The notes below the pieces were generated by a model, which did not search any database, was not told the DNA's origin, and saw only the letters and a program-made list of their open reading frames with translations. Shown in pieces: positions 23,237 to 34,000 of a stretch of 64,000 nt of DNA. The DNA lies in assembly GCA_003415625.1 (NCBI GenBank), contig PYIU01000009.1, forward strand, positions 1,178,001-1,242,000, given 5' to 3'. How positions within the stretch are numbered: the first letter of the stretch is position 1; each line of letters starts with the position of its first letter. Source of the stretch: Aquanectria penicillioides (Eukaryota; Ascomycota; Sordariomycetes; Hypocreales; Nectriaceae). A program made the position numbers and the translations under genes.

Positions 23237-24769
23237 CTACATGTGTCGGTCGTCCACCACCAATGGCAACTGTTCGAACCCGAAATCCACATCAACTGCC
23301 GCCATCTTGATTGCCACCAAGCCCTCTGTAAACCTCTCTTCGTTGTCACACCGAATGACCTTTAAATTCGGGAACTCTACTCGACGGAGCTTCATTGTAT
23401 CCGCGAGGCCAATCAACCCTGTCTCCAGGCGTTCTGCCAAGTTTTGGGGGCCTTCCGCAATGTATAACGTTTCTATTGACCGAGGCAGCCGCCGGACTAG
23501 AACTTGGTCATCCTTTTCGTCTTTGTCGAGTTCGTCATTGTATAGAGAGTTTGTGCTCAGAAAAACAAATTTTAGTACGGTAAAGTTCTTTAGACTGGGA
23601 ATTAGAATTGCGCCTTCTGTCCGCCGTCGTCGGAAGCGAGAGTCGAGATGCAGGGTCTGAAGGGATTCCCCAAAGCGACTCAGTGATTCTATTGCTGCCG
23701 AAACCTTGAAATGCAATCCCCGCATGTCTCCAGCAAGCTCGTCGTCCAATCCCATGTGGTTCACAAGAATGCTGCGTTGGGTGAAGTCAGCCTTGAGCGC
23801 ATATTCGAGTGCAACGGTCTCAAGGTTCCCGGTGCAGGAGTCGAGAAGTAGACTAAAAGATTCATTGGTTAGTCTCTCTGCTGCGACGCGGAGATATTTT
23901 AGTCTTGGTAACGGAATTGCCGGATTGGGGATCCCAGCTGCCTCGACCCTCAAAGTTTCCAGGCCTCGTCCATGGACCAAAAGTGCCGGTTGCCAAGAAT
24001 CGATATTCAATGTGCGTAGGCAAGCTAGCTTATGAGAACCAAAAGCTTGCAAGGCTAGAGGGAAAGATGGATCATTGAATGAAATTTGGAAGGGGTTGAT
24101 CCTATGGATCCGTAGATATTCCAGCCTCGGGAGCAGTGCCACGAGCATGTGTATGAGCTCGCAACGAGTGAAGTTACTGATCATAAATCCACGTAACTTG
24201 ACTCCACATTCCGGCTCCAAGGTAACGCTGCTGTGAGGGTCCGGGCCTAGGAATGAACCGAGATATGTCTGAAGCAGCTTGCTGAGATGTGGGACCTGTG
24301 CCCTCTTTCTCCAGAGATCCCATAGATGGACGCCACGGGCCTTTGCTACTTCAATGAGTAGATCTCGACATTTTGGTTTCTCGGCTTCCACTGACAACTC
24401 TGTGAATATCGAGACTCCCTTGACGGCATGAGCGAGATCTGGACGTTGGGCCACGGTCCTCATGAAGGCGGGCCATCGATTGGTTAGGCTGTATTTGAAG
24501 GCAACCCGGGTGTCACCCCAGTCAAGGATGAACTCGTGATGCAAGACACACTGCGCCGCATCTCGGATGCGCCTCGAAACAAGGCATGCTGAGTATAGAT
24601 CCCGGCGAGTTGCAGGGTACCACGAAGGATTATCAGGCGTCTGGTGGGGTTGGTACCAATACAGGTCATGCGGACTATATGGCTGGCCGTATTTGCCCTG
24701 ACAGTGCATGCAAAAGTGGCCGAATATCTGGCACAAGAGTTCGTTTGAGAGATTTGAAAGGGTCGGCAT
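23237..24769 (-). CDS. F-box/LRR-like protein, copy 1
   Basis: A single-exon protein of 510 residues. The N-terminus (LSNLSNELLCQIFGHFC) is an F-box-like motif that would bind Skp1; it is followed by CLVSRRIRDAAQCVLHHEF, the continuation common in fungal F-box proteins. The rest has irregular leucine-rich segments (LPRLEYLRIHRINPF, LACLRTLNIDSW, LPRLKYLRVAAERL, LETVALEY) that form a loose repeat-type substrate platform. Expected role: substrate-recognition subunit of an SCF ubiquitin ligase; the target is unknown. The Cys/His residues in FCMHCQ also occur, as FCPHCC, in the neighbouring paralogue. The two genes lie in tandem in the same orientation. The frame is intact. Confidence 0.8.
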   Translation of the reverse strand: MPTLSNLSNELLCQIFGHFCMHCQGKYGQPYSPHDLYWYQPHQTPDNPSWYPATRRDLYSACLVSRRIRDAAQCVLHHEFILDWGDTRVAFKYSLTNRWPAFMRTVAQRPDLAHAVKGVSIFTELSVEAEKPKCRDLLIEVAKARGVHLWDLWRKRAQVPHLSKLLQTYLGSFLGPDPHSSVTLEPECGVKLRGFMISNFTRCELIHMLVALLPRLEYLRIHRINPFQISFNDPSFPLALQAFGSHKLACLRTLNIDSWQPALLVHGRGLETLRVEAAGIPNPAIPLPRLKYLRVAAERLTNESFSLLLDSCTGNLETVALEYALKADFTQRSILVNHMGLDDELAGDMRGLHFKVSAAIESLSRFGESLQTLHLDSRFRRRRTEGAILIPSLKNFTVLKFVFLSTNSLYNDELDKDEKDDQVLVRRLPRSIETLYIAEGPQNLAERLETGLIGLADTMKLRRVEFPNLKVIRCDNEERFTEGLVAIKMAAVDVDFGFEQLPLVVDDRHM

Positions 24770-25238
24770 TGCAGAAACTTGTGTGACTATGCGAGATTAC
24801 GAAGGAATCAGGTTGAGCAAAACCTCAACCAGGTGGTTGCAGGTGATGGCACACCTTAGTCAGCGTACGAAGCAGGCTACAAACAATTTTATTTAGAATG
24901 GCTTGCGGTCGGTCAAACGGACAAGGATATTGATAATTAGATGTTATGCTAGAGCCGGAATAGAGTTATGACGCCTTAAAAATGTTAAAGACCCTAGAGC
25001 GTTGTTCTCTGCAAGAATGATAAAAAAACGCGGACGAGACTTATGAATGGTTTCCATTGATTCTCTAATAATCGTAGATAGAATGAGAATATATTTATCA
25101 CTACGGATCTCGCTTTCAGGTTTATCATTTTGTGCTTCTTTTGAAGTAAAAGTCTTGTTTGCACACAGCTATTCTGATTCACTCCAAGATCTATCTACCT
25201 ATCTATTTATATTTATGGATACCCCCTGTGGAAGTGAC
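24770..25238. other. A+T-rich spacer between F-box paralogues
   Basis: About 470 bases of A+T-rich sequence between the two tandem F-box genes, probably the terminator of copy 2 and the promoter of copy 1. I found no decayed coding sequence in it. Confidence 0.5.
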
Positions 25239-26935
25239 TCAAAGGTCTTCATCTGACTCACTTGGGAGACCAAAAAAATCGGTGGCTGGGAGACCAAACA
25301 TCTGGTTGTCAAAGTCACCCATTGTCAAAGTCCACTCTGATACAGGAGAGAGCGGCCATCGCATCGCTCCTCTTAACGCAACATCGCTCGGGTTAAAGTC
25401 AATGCCAACACCCGCCAACAAATTGGTCGCCCTATCGTAAATTTCATGGTTGCAAAAACACCTGATGCTATTAAATTTTGGAAACTGTGCCGGATCTTGA
25501 TGCTTTAGCTCTGCCAAACCCCGCAGCGACTTCTCAAAGCGCGTGTGACAATGAGAAAAGCGTTGTTGATCCCCGAGGAGCAATGTCTCAATTGATCTGG
25601 GGAGCATGTTTGCAAGTGCGCTAGGGTCATTGCTTTCTGGAAGAGCTTCGTTGTATATTAAGCCCATGTCGAGCACCAAAGTCTTGAGGGCGACAAACTC
25701 TCGAAGACTTGGTACGGTCTCAACAGGATGACCAGCATCAAAGTTGTGGAAATATCTGCTGCGAAGATCGAGGTGGAGTAAAGTCATAGTGCTTTTATGG
25801 TCGTCGAGACAATCGACAAAATCCTCGACCCCAAAGTGCTGTGGCTGGCCAGCCAGATCTAGAACGGCCGTGGAAACGGAATCCACAGACTGATAGTGAT
25901 CTGAGGGCCAAATAACGCCCATCCCTGTAGAGGATAGACGATTGAGGGGCATATAACCGGGCCCAGCCTTGTACGTGAACGAACGCAGTTTGCCAGTGCA
26001 GGAATTCAGAAGCCTTTCAAGCTGCCCTCGATTCAGCCGAGAGTTTTCGACATTTACGTGCTTGAGATTTGGCAGTGGGGGATCTCTGTATATATCGAGA
26101 CTCCATGCAATTTGAGCGACTCGATGTTTGTTGCGATCTGAATTAGGGGAGGAATCCAGCCCTGCATCTCGAGCGCCTTGAGTGGCAGGCTCTGGACGCC
26201 AAGAGCCCTCCAAGCCGGTGGGTGCAATATCGACCAATGGCAACTCTGAATGTACAAGTATTCGAGCTTTGGCAACGACGGAAGCAATATGGATAGGAGC
26301 TCGCCATACAGCCATTCCTGCATTATATGCGACTTGATATGTTTTGGGGGCCGCTTTCGCGAGCGCCTGTCATTTAGGAATGATGCCAACAGTGTCTGAA
26401 ACTCTGGAGGCTGCTCCTTGCCGTCTTGCAATCGACGTCTCCATTCATCGCAAAAGTCCAGATTGCGCGCCAGTGCAGCTTCACGGGATACTTCTTGGAC
26501 AAACTTCATGTCTAGTTTGTCCCGGAGCAGGTTCCAGTGAATAAAGACAACCCTCACAGTGCGGGCGAGGTCACGGCGATCCATCACGGTCCGAACAAAA
26601 GGAATGAACCGCTGCGCCCAGCTAAAGTTTACACGAGCCGAGGCATCAGACCCAAGGTCGAACTGATGGTGGAGCACCTCCTGGGCTACGTCTCGCAGCC
26701 TGCGTGACGTGAGGCAGATGGATAAGAGCACATTGCGTCGCTCGGTGTACCACGACGGAGATTCCGGCTCTACGTCAGAGGAGCCTTCTGCCAGTTCGCG
26801 GCATGGGCTATAGTCTCCGCAACAGTGCGGGCAGAAGTAGCTGCAGATCTGTCGAAGGGTTTCGGTTGCCAAGTCGTTGATGGAACCCGTGCTCTTGTAG
26901 TTGGTCGCTCTGATCCGCGCGGAGCGACGCACCAT
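25239..26935 (-). CDS. F-box/LRR-like protein, copy 2 (frame break at 26077-26081)
   Basis: About 565 residues if one frame break is bridged. It starts with a basic stretch (MVRRSARIRATNY), then an F-box-like motif (INDLATETLRQICSYFCPHCC) and LTSRRLRDVAQEVLHHQFDL. It is similar along its length to copy 1: WYTERRNVLLSICLTSRR matches WYPATRRDLYSACLVSRR, LPKLEYLYIQSCHW matches LPRLEYLRIHRINPF, and LLNSCTGKL matches LLDSCTGNL. The frame changes in the middle of this alignment: NIESLKLHGVSIYTEIP is in one frame and PLPNLKHVNVENSRLNRGQL in another. Adding one base to the C5 run (G5 at 26077-26081 on the + strand) gives EIPPLPNLKHV, which aligns with IPLPRLKYLRV of copy 1. Role as for copy 1: probable SCF adaptor with unknown target. 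Confidence 0.75.
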
Positions 26936-27622
26936 GGTGGGTCAGGTGATGAGGGAGGAAAGGTGAATGACGAGAATGGGAGACGGACAGCCAGTCTCTG
27001 GTGATCAAATGATGATGGACGCCTTTGAATTTATATGCATGAATGGGGATGGGCAAAGGTGACTTTTTTGCCGACGTTGTTGGTCGCGCCAGATTACAGG
27101 CACTTGCTGCAGCTACAATGGCAGGCAGCCCTGTGCCGAAGCGACAACCGTGCCTCATTGGACTATGCGCAGCAGGCAGACCGCTCCAGCCAATGGCGAA
27201 AATGTGCAGTTTCGTAGCGAGACGAGCCAAGAAATACAAAAACCCATTGTAAAAACGGAGTAAAGAACACTAAGTTCAATGCCTGATTATTGAAGGCACT
27301 AATTTCTGCTATGCTTCATTGTGGCAGTTGTGGCCGTAAATATTCGTGGCGTCAGATGGCACACTATTTGCACACGCCTTCGGGTCAAGATGGGGTATTC
27401 TATTTTCTACCAAGTTTAATATTCAACAGTTTCCTCGTGAGTTCTAACAAAAATCTATTTAAAAAAAATTCCGGAAACGGTATCATCTCTGAATCAATCT
27501 CCTCCATTCTTCATATAGCACTCACGCATCCTCCCAAGTTGTCTAACAAGGTGAATAGGGCACGCCAGGTATCCGAATCTCCAAGATGCCGATGACAACA
27601 AAGCAGGAGGTGTTATCTTCGT
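26936..27622. other. Spacer upstream of F-box copy 2
   Basis: About 690 bases. The first 250 are the probable promoter of F-box copy 2. From 27240 the sequence becomes A+T-rich and leads into the decayed transporter copies. No gene is supported. Confidence 0.5.
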
Positions 27623-27815
27623 TTACTCTTGATGTTCTTCATCCGTTGATGTAAATATTACGGCATTAAACTCGGAGATTACGTCGCTCGAGCCGCTTCG
27701 GTGCTCAACATCAACATGGACCTTGTCATCGATGTCGTCGATTGCAAAAGAAGTTTGCCGTACCGATGTGGTTCGATTTCGACCTGCTTGAACATTGCCC
27801 GCCATCCATAACCCT
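27623..27815 (-). pseudogene. Decayed 3'-end copy of the sugar transporter, most diverged
   Basis: Read on the minus strand in pieces and in more than one frame, it gives GYGWRAMFKQVEIEPHRYGK, then SFAIDDIDDKVHVDVEHRSG, then AVIFTSTDEEHQE. These align in order with the C-terminal tail of the transporter at 29187-31056 (GWRAIFDVVRQAEVEPYRYG, LLIAVDEADGKANVEHRSG, AAMFTSTDEEHQ). Small indels break the frame, so this is a relic and not a gene. The similarity stops near 27815, where a different, GC-rich sequence begins. Confidence 0.8.
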
Positions 27816-28599
27816 CACGTGACCCCCTGGATCCATCCTCCCCCAGACCCAGCACCAACCCCGGCCAGCGCCAACTCACACCAATACGCACACCAGCACA
27901 TCAGCACTCACACACCCCAATCTTATTACCCAACCTGCCCAGACACAGCCGAAATACTTCTCCTGCAAGCAAACCAGTACCCAACTGGCGACGGGTTTGA
28001 ATTTTTTATTATACTTTGTATATTTTTTTGTGGTTGGTTTTATGTTTTATTTTATGTTTATATTATTCTATATTTAATGTTTCAAGGCTGGCTCAGGGAG
28101 TTGCGGAGGGTGTGCGCCGTTGGGGCGGCACTATGTCCCTCTCCAGATGGGGGACTATGGCACTCGATAAGAGTAGCCCTGGAGTGGTGCTTCAAGGCCG
28201 CAGAGGAGTTCGGAACGACCTCACTATATATTGAGCTTTTATCTATTACATGAATCTATTAATACATATTTGTTTATCTCAGTTTTATAATAAATTTTAT
28301 GCTATAAGGTATATATATTTATTTATTTATTTAGTATTGCCCATATAAATTCCCAGCAGCCTTGATCCCTTACATGTATGCCTCACAATAGTTGCAATGA
28401 CAATGCGTAACGTACATAAAATACATGGGCGAGATGTGACTCCGCGAATGGGTACAAACTTGTGGTTCGCAAACTTCGTACATTGATCATATTAATCTCC
28501 CAATCACCTTTGCTATGATACTTCTATGTTTAAAATTTCTGCCCCCACCGTCTCCTCGTCAAGCCCGATCTTGCTCAAGTCGATCGGCATCTGCATTGA
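27816..28599. other. A+T-rich spacer between decayed copies
   Basis: About 780 bases: a short GC-rich part (27816-27990), strongly A+T-rich tracts at 28000-28080 and 28250-28340 (including TTTATTTATTTATTTA), and a GC-rich island at 28085-28230. No coherent coding signal is found. It could be remains of inserted or mutated repeats, but I cannot name them. Confidence 0.4.
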
Positions 28600-29015
28600 C
28601 TTCAACGTCGCAATTGCTTTCTATCTGTTGATACGAACATTGCATTAGGCCCACCCCTGCGACTTGAGCTGCCACTTCGATGTTCCACTCGAGCCTTTTT
28701 ATTGATCTCATCAATAGCGATAAGGAAATCCCCGCCTTTACCGTACCTATAGAACTTAATGTTAACCTGCTTCAATACATTGAACATTGCCCACTATCCG
28801 GTATCCCTTCTGGAATATGATGTCCATTTCTTCAAGTAAGCAGTATGCAGTTTTAGGGGAAAACAATATAACAATAGAGTGACCATTGCGATCTATTATA
28901 TAGTATTTAGTAGTTAGATCAATGGTGATGATATCGAGGATCAAATGCACTGTAAAGTTAAATATTCAATCCATTATTGAAATCGTATTTGCAGGGGCGT
29001 GGATATGAAAAGGTG
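28600..29015 (-). pseudogene. Decayed 3'-end copy of the sugar transporter, including an intron relic
   Basis: The minus strand gives LLEEMDIIFQK and, after a frame shift, FYRYGKGGDFLIAIDE, RVEHRSGSS and AMFVSTDRKQ, all in the order of the intact transporter's tail (SLEEMDIIFQK, PYRYGKKGELLIAVDE, NVEHRSGNS, AMFTSTDEEHQ). On the upstream side, 28955-29010 resembles the end of the transporter's third exon, including the WIFNF region, and the sequence between has the place of its last intron. The copy is therefore a DNA-level duplication rather than a retrocopy. It has stop codons and frame shifts and is A+T-enriched compared with the intact copy. Confidence 0.8.
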
Positions 29016-29186
29016 AAAAATCTTTTTTTTATCCTGTGTAGGGCAGATCTGATAAGTGTGTAATATCTAAATAAATCTCCTTAATTTTTGATAGGCACTT
29101 ATGTACCTTAGTTTGAGCCTGGTCTATAAACCAGATGCAACTTGGTCATCCAATCGTCTTCCACAATTTGAAATGCCCGTAATTGG

Positions 29187-31056
29187 TTATTTCCGATGGC
29201 GCTGGTGTTCCTCATCCGTGGATGTAAACATGGCCGCGTTTGATTCCGGACTACCGTCACTCGAGTTGCCACTTCGATGTTCGACGTTTGCCTTTCCATC
29301 CGCCTCGTCCACGGCGATGAGAAGCTCCCCTTTTTTGCCGTAACGATAGGGCTCAACTTCGGCCTGCCGCACCACATCGAATATTGCTCGCCATCCAGTT
29401 ACCTTCTGGAAGATGATGTCCATTTCTTCAAGAGACCTTTGTTTTGTCTCAGGGAAGCAGAAATAAGTGAATGGTACCATTATAGCGTTAATAATGGCGA
29501 AAATAATGTACGTCTTATAGGCGATGTTGGTAAATGACACCGGAGTGATCATGACGACCTATAATACAACAATTAGTTATGGGACCAAAATAACTGTACT
29601 AAGGGTGGCCTCACTAGAAAATTAAATATCCAATTCGAGCTCGTTGAAAGGGCATTCGCGGGAGCACGAATACGAATGGGAGTCAATTCAGCAGGAATCA
29701 GCCAAGCCATCCCTAGCCAGCCTACAGCAAAGAAGGTGTTGAAGACGAAGAGAAATACGACACCGGCGATCTGACAGCCCTTGTTGTTCGGTTGCGAGCC
29801 AACGCCAGCTAGGATAGCCATGGTTGCGGCCTGACCCGCTGCACCAAACAACATCAGCTTGCGGCGACCGACACGTTCAACGAGCCAGACGGCAGGCCAT
29901 GATGCAATAAAGTATTCAGTGCCGTTCAGAGCAGCGAGTAGACGTGACAAGCCAGCACCCATGCCTAGGTCGCTGTAGATCTTGGCAGCATAGTAGGTGA
30001 TGAGGTTGATTCCACAGATCTGATTTGTCAGTGCTCATGCTTGGTGGTTCATGTTGCAGTTACTGACCTGTTGCATCATCTGGCTTGTGAATGCAAGAAG
30101 AGTGCGGTGCAAGTTTCGGTTCTTGTTGTTCTGGAACAGGTCGGAAAAGGAACCCTTGCTCATCTCGGCGGTCGTCTCCTTGATGGCCTTGAACTCGTTC
30201 TCAACATACTTGTCATGTTCGTCTAGATCGGCAATGGCAGCAATGACACTGCGAGCCTCGTCCTCGCGTCCCTTGAGAATAAGCCAACGGGGGGATTCAG
30301 GCAAGCTCATGACGAAAGCCAAGATGAAGAGACAAAAGAAGATCTGGAAAGCCAAGGGGAATCGCCAGGCGACATCGCCTGGGGCATGTGCCAGACCATA
30401 ATCAATCCAATACGAAATCATAATGCCACCAGAGATGAGAGCACCTTCAATCATGACCAGCTTGCCACGCTTGTGAGCGGAACACGTCTCAGACTGCCAC
30501 ATAGGCACAGTCGAGGTGTTACCGCCGTTTCCAAGACCAGTGATAATTCGTCCGATAATAAAGTGTTCCAAGGAGAAAGCAGAGGCCTGTAGGGCAGCTC
30601 CAATGACCATGATAGAAGTACCGAGGAAGATCATTTTCCTGCGTCCGAGTGGGTTTCCGATGAAAATGGTGATGATAGCGCCAATGAAGCAGCCAAGGTT
30701 ATAAGAGGCAACCGCGATGCCTTGATTGGTAGAGCGCTGGGACTTGAGAGCAGCGCTGATGCCCTTTTCCGAATCATCGATGTCTGGGAATTGACTCAAG
30801 AAGATGGGCAGGGTCAAGATACCACCCATGACACCCTGGTCTGCGAATTATCAAAGATTAAAATGGGTTCATATTGACGACGAGATGCCACCAAAATTCG
30901 GGGTTTTAAAACAACGTTGGCGAGTATCAAGGGCTTGCTCCAGGTATGCATTGAGAAGAGCTTACCATAACCAAATAGAAGGAAATCACAACCGGCAATA
31001 ATGCTGATGGCATAGTTAAGGGCCTTGCCTCTCAAGCCAAGGTATGACTTGGCCAT
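29187..31056 (-). CDS. MFS sugar-porter family transporter
   Basis: Four exons on the minus strand (31056-30966, 30840-30068, 30019-29615, 29558-29187) give 546 residues; a start at 31077 would add seven. It belongs to the sugar porter family of the major facilitator superfamily, with 12 expected membrane spans. Family marks: FGYDQGVMGG in the first span (split by the first intron), NPLGRRKMIFLG, the PESPRWLILKGRE motif at the end of the first half, QQICGINLITYY in span 7, ERVGRRKLMLFG, and PETKQRSLEEMD after span 12. The cytoplasmic tail (AEVEPYRYGKKG to FTSTDEEHQRHRK) is the part also present in two decayed copies downstream. It would import a hexose, pentose or disaccharide by proton symport at the plasma membrane; the substrate is not predictable. 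The frame is intact. Confidence 0.9.
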
Positions 31057-31077
31057 GATGGGCAATGGTGAGGACAA

Positions 31078-34000
31078 CCTCCTGAGTGTGTGCTGTAGGC
31101 TTGCTCAGGGTCTGTAAGTGAGACTTATTCCAGTCAAGGCCTCGGGTCGAAGGAAATGAACAATGAGAAACAAGGCGAAGACACATGCAAAATGATCATC
31201 TGGGCGGGGGATCGCCAGGACTATAAGTAACCGCCGATGGCAATGTGTCTCAGCCGCATCTAAGGAACGGCCGTTGTACTTTGAGAGGTGAGCCAAACCA
31301 AACATTGGGTCCACAGACCATTCATGTTAGCTACACCCTGGCCTGGGCCGTCTCAGAAGTTGACATTTAACGTGTATACACCTTGACCCATGCTAGGTAG
31401 CGCAAGGTTTATGCTCAGGAGATAAGCTTTTAGTGGTGTAACTCCTAGCAGTGTGGCTCAGGAACCCAGATACGGTGATCATCCGAGAACCACTTTGTTC
31501 GATACGCACACACCTCGGCACTTTGATGGATGGAGGCTCTTGAGTTGAACTAAAATGGCACCGCTCCAGCCGCGGACCAGCCATCTCACCTCCGCAGCGT
31601 TGCGTGCGATGGATCATGGGGACATGCCAAGAGTGGGAGTGAGGTAGGCGGCAAGTATACCTTGGCAATGCATCTGAAGGGAAGCAATCCACGTGACAGG
31701 CCCTGCCAAGGGACCAAGAGTCAACAATGGCTCCTGAGCAGGGACAAGGCGGGACATGGAGTCGTGGGCGGCGCCAGGGCCCTGCCCAGATCAATGGTGA
31801 TGCTGCTGAGCATCAGCCAAGCCATGAGGCTCGGCAGTAGCCAGCTTGGCCCCGAGCCGCAAAACAACGACATTGCAGCGCCATGTTATTGCAGAGGGGT
31901 GTGTGCATGTATGGAAAGCGTCTTTCAAGATGAACATTTGGGATCCGGATCATCATTACAATGTCGACCATCTCGATGGAGCATACGCGGGAGCGTCAAC
32001 AAGGAGCGCCTGCAGCCGCAACAGACTGCGCGGCCAATCTCCGGCTCCCCAATACCAAAGGAGGTGGTGGTGTGCGGTTCTCGGACCCCTTCCATCGTCA
32101 CATTTCACTCTCAGGCCCCCGGGGTATCAGTTCTCGGCTTCATGAAAACGGATCATAGACGGCAATGCCTCCGGTCGCAGGCCGTAGCGCCACCGGCGGA
32201 ATCCTCATTCACCCGAAGAATGCAGTTCGAGTACCGCATCTTGCGCCGCAATTGTACATATAACAGACTCAAAAGACACCGTATCACCGCATCCAAGACG
32301 GCGAACGACGGTCCCATCGGCTGATGAGAACATCTCCCTTGCTTCTGCGCGATGACGCGCTCGGCGACCCACGCCCTGGCCGTTCTCGTGCCGTTCATTG
32401 ACCAGGAAGGGATGCGTTTTTTTTCTTCCGTCCACTTTAGACCCTCTTCGTCGTTGAGACAGCCCGTCGTGGACGGAGTTACTTATGGAAACCCGCGTGG
32501 TTGGCCTGGTCAGGTCCACTCACAAGCACTCCTTCATACCTCACCCAACGGTTCAAAACGTGTCATGGCCGCGCTATTCTCGCTGGTTTGCTCGAGGGTT
32601 TCCTTGCCAAGAAGCGCAGCCGGTGGAGCTCGCAGACATCAATGACACAGCAAATTCTCATCAAGTGGATTTACGTCCCTGCTGATCCACCGAGCTTCCT
32701 GCAAGAACGGAGGTGGACCAGAGCGAATGGCGGGCGTTTGACGACGGAGTAGTACATAGCCTTGTCACCGTAATCAACGTCCCGCTTCAGATAGAAGACG
32801 ATGGTTGGCGCCCAATTGTTTTGTCAACTCGACCGTCTACGGCGCCTCGCAGTGAATTTTAGGGCCGTGGAGCACCATGGAGCGCCATGGAGCCCTGACG
32901 TCACTGGGGGTCTGAGCGGGCCGATTGAGATGGGTTCGGGTAAACCAGTCGAGCTAGTGCCGAAGCCGCTTAGCCTTTGTTTTCCCGGTTTGCGTCCAGT
33001 CATGACGGCATGAAGATTTCTGTCGAGCTGGAAGGGAACTTTGCTCGGGTTTCCTGCATTGGACCAGGCGAATCGCCACATCACCTTGCTGAGTTGCTGC
33101 AATATCCCCAGTGTAACACACGCGTGCTGTCGCGCCCTCGCCACAGAGCCGCTGCTGGGCTGGCCCGCGGCCGCGGTGCCGAAGTGCCGTGTCGCCGGCG
33201 GGGTGGGTCCGGAAATCCTTCGGGCTGGTGTCCGACGTGCGCTGTATGAAACCATGGCAGGGATACATTCCTATCGAGTATTCGGTCCAGCCGTTCTGCA
33301 CAGTGTTCCGACCGTTTTGATCGTCGCTACCATCGGGTCCTTTTGTTTCCTTCGTTGCTTCTTCGTCATTGCAACCTTTCCTGGCCTTTTCGGCCACAAC
33401 GCCGCCTCAGAACGAAACCCGGCTCCTTGCACAACCCGCACAAAGCAACGTCAGTTTGTCCAAACTGTTGCATCGATACATACGACAAAGGAATTTTTGC
33501 ATCTCAGATCCTTGCACATTATACCATGATCCAGCGGAAGCAGAATGGTGCTTGTGGTCCTTCTCACGGCATCAATGAAATAATGTCTTGCACGGATTGT
33601 CCCCTGTGCAATAGATGGCTCGTCCTTCAACCAACAGTCGTGGATCACTTCCCTTTTCGTCCACGTCTCTCGATTGTCTGTCTCATCGTCGGCAAACACC
33701 ACCGAGGCGCACATGTTAGTTTCCTCTACGTAGGACACGGTATATTGGAAAAGACTGATTCTGCGAAAATTGGGCCCTGCTGGTGTATGCGAGCCCGTTT
33801 CCCCGGCTTGCAATTCACTGATAGATTTCGATCTCCCCAGCCTTACTCGATGTCACCTCGCCGCTTGTTTCTCGCTTGGACTGCAAGTCGACCAACGCAC
33901 GCAACGCACGTACGCAGACGGAAACATCGTCTATTAGAACCAGCCATATCCATGACACGGGCCCGTCTTTTCTAGGCAACAGCAAAACCAACAACGGCTC

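Noticed and set aside
27795..28253. A 152-residue + strand frame between the transporter relics
   Set aside because: It crosses strongly different base compositions and has a Pro/His-rich start and a T-run-derived hydrophobic middle; not like a real gene.
31662..32324. A 220-residue + strand frame in the large spacer
   Set aside because: No domain, no membrane or repeat pattern, and amino-acid composition like translated non-coding DNA.
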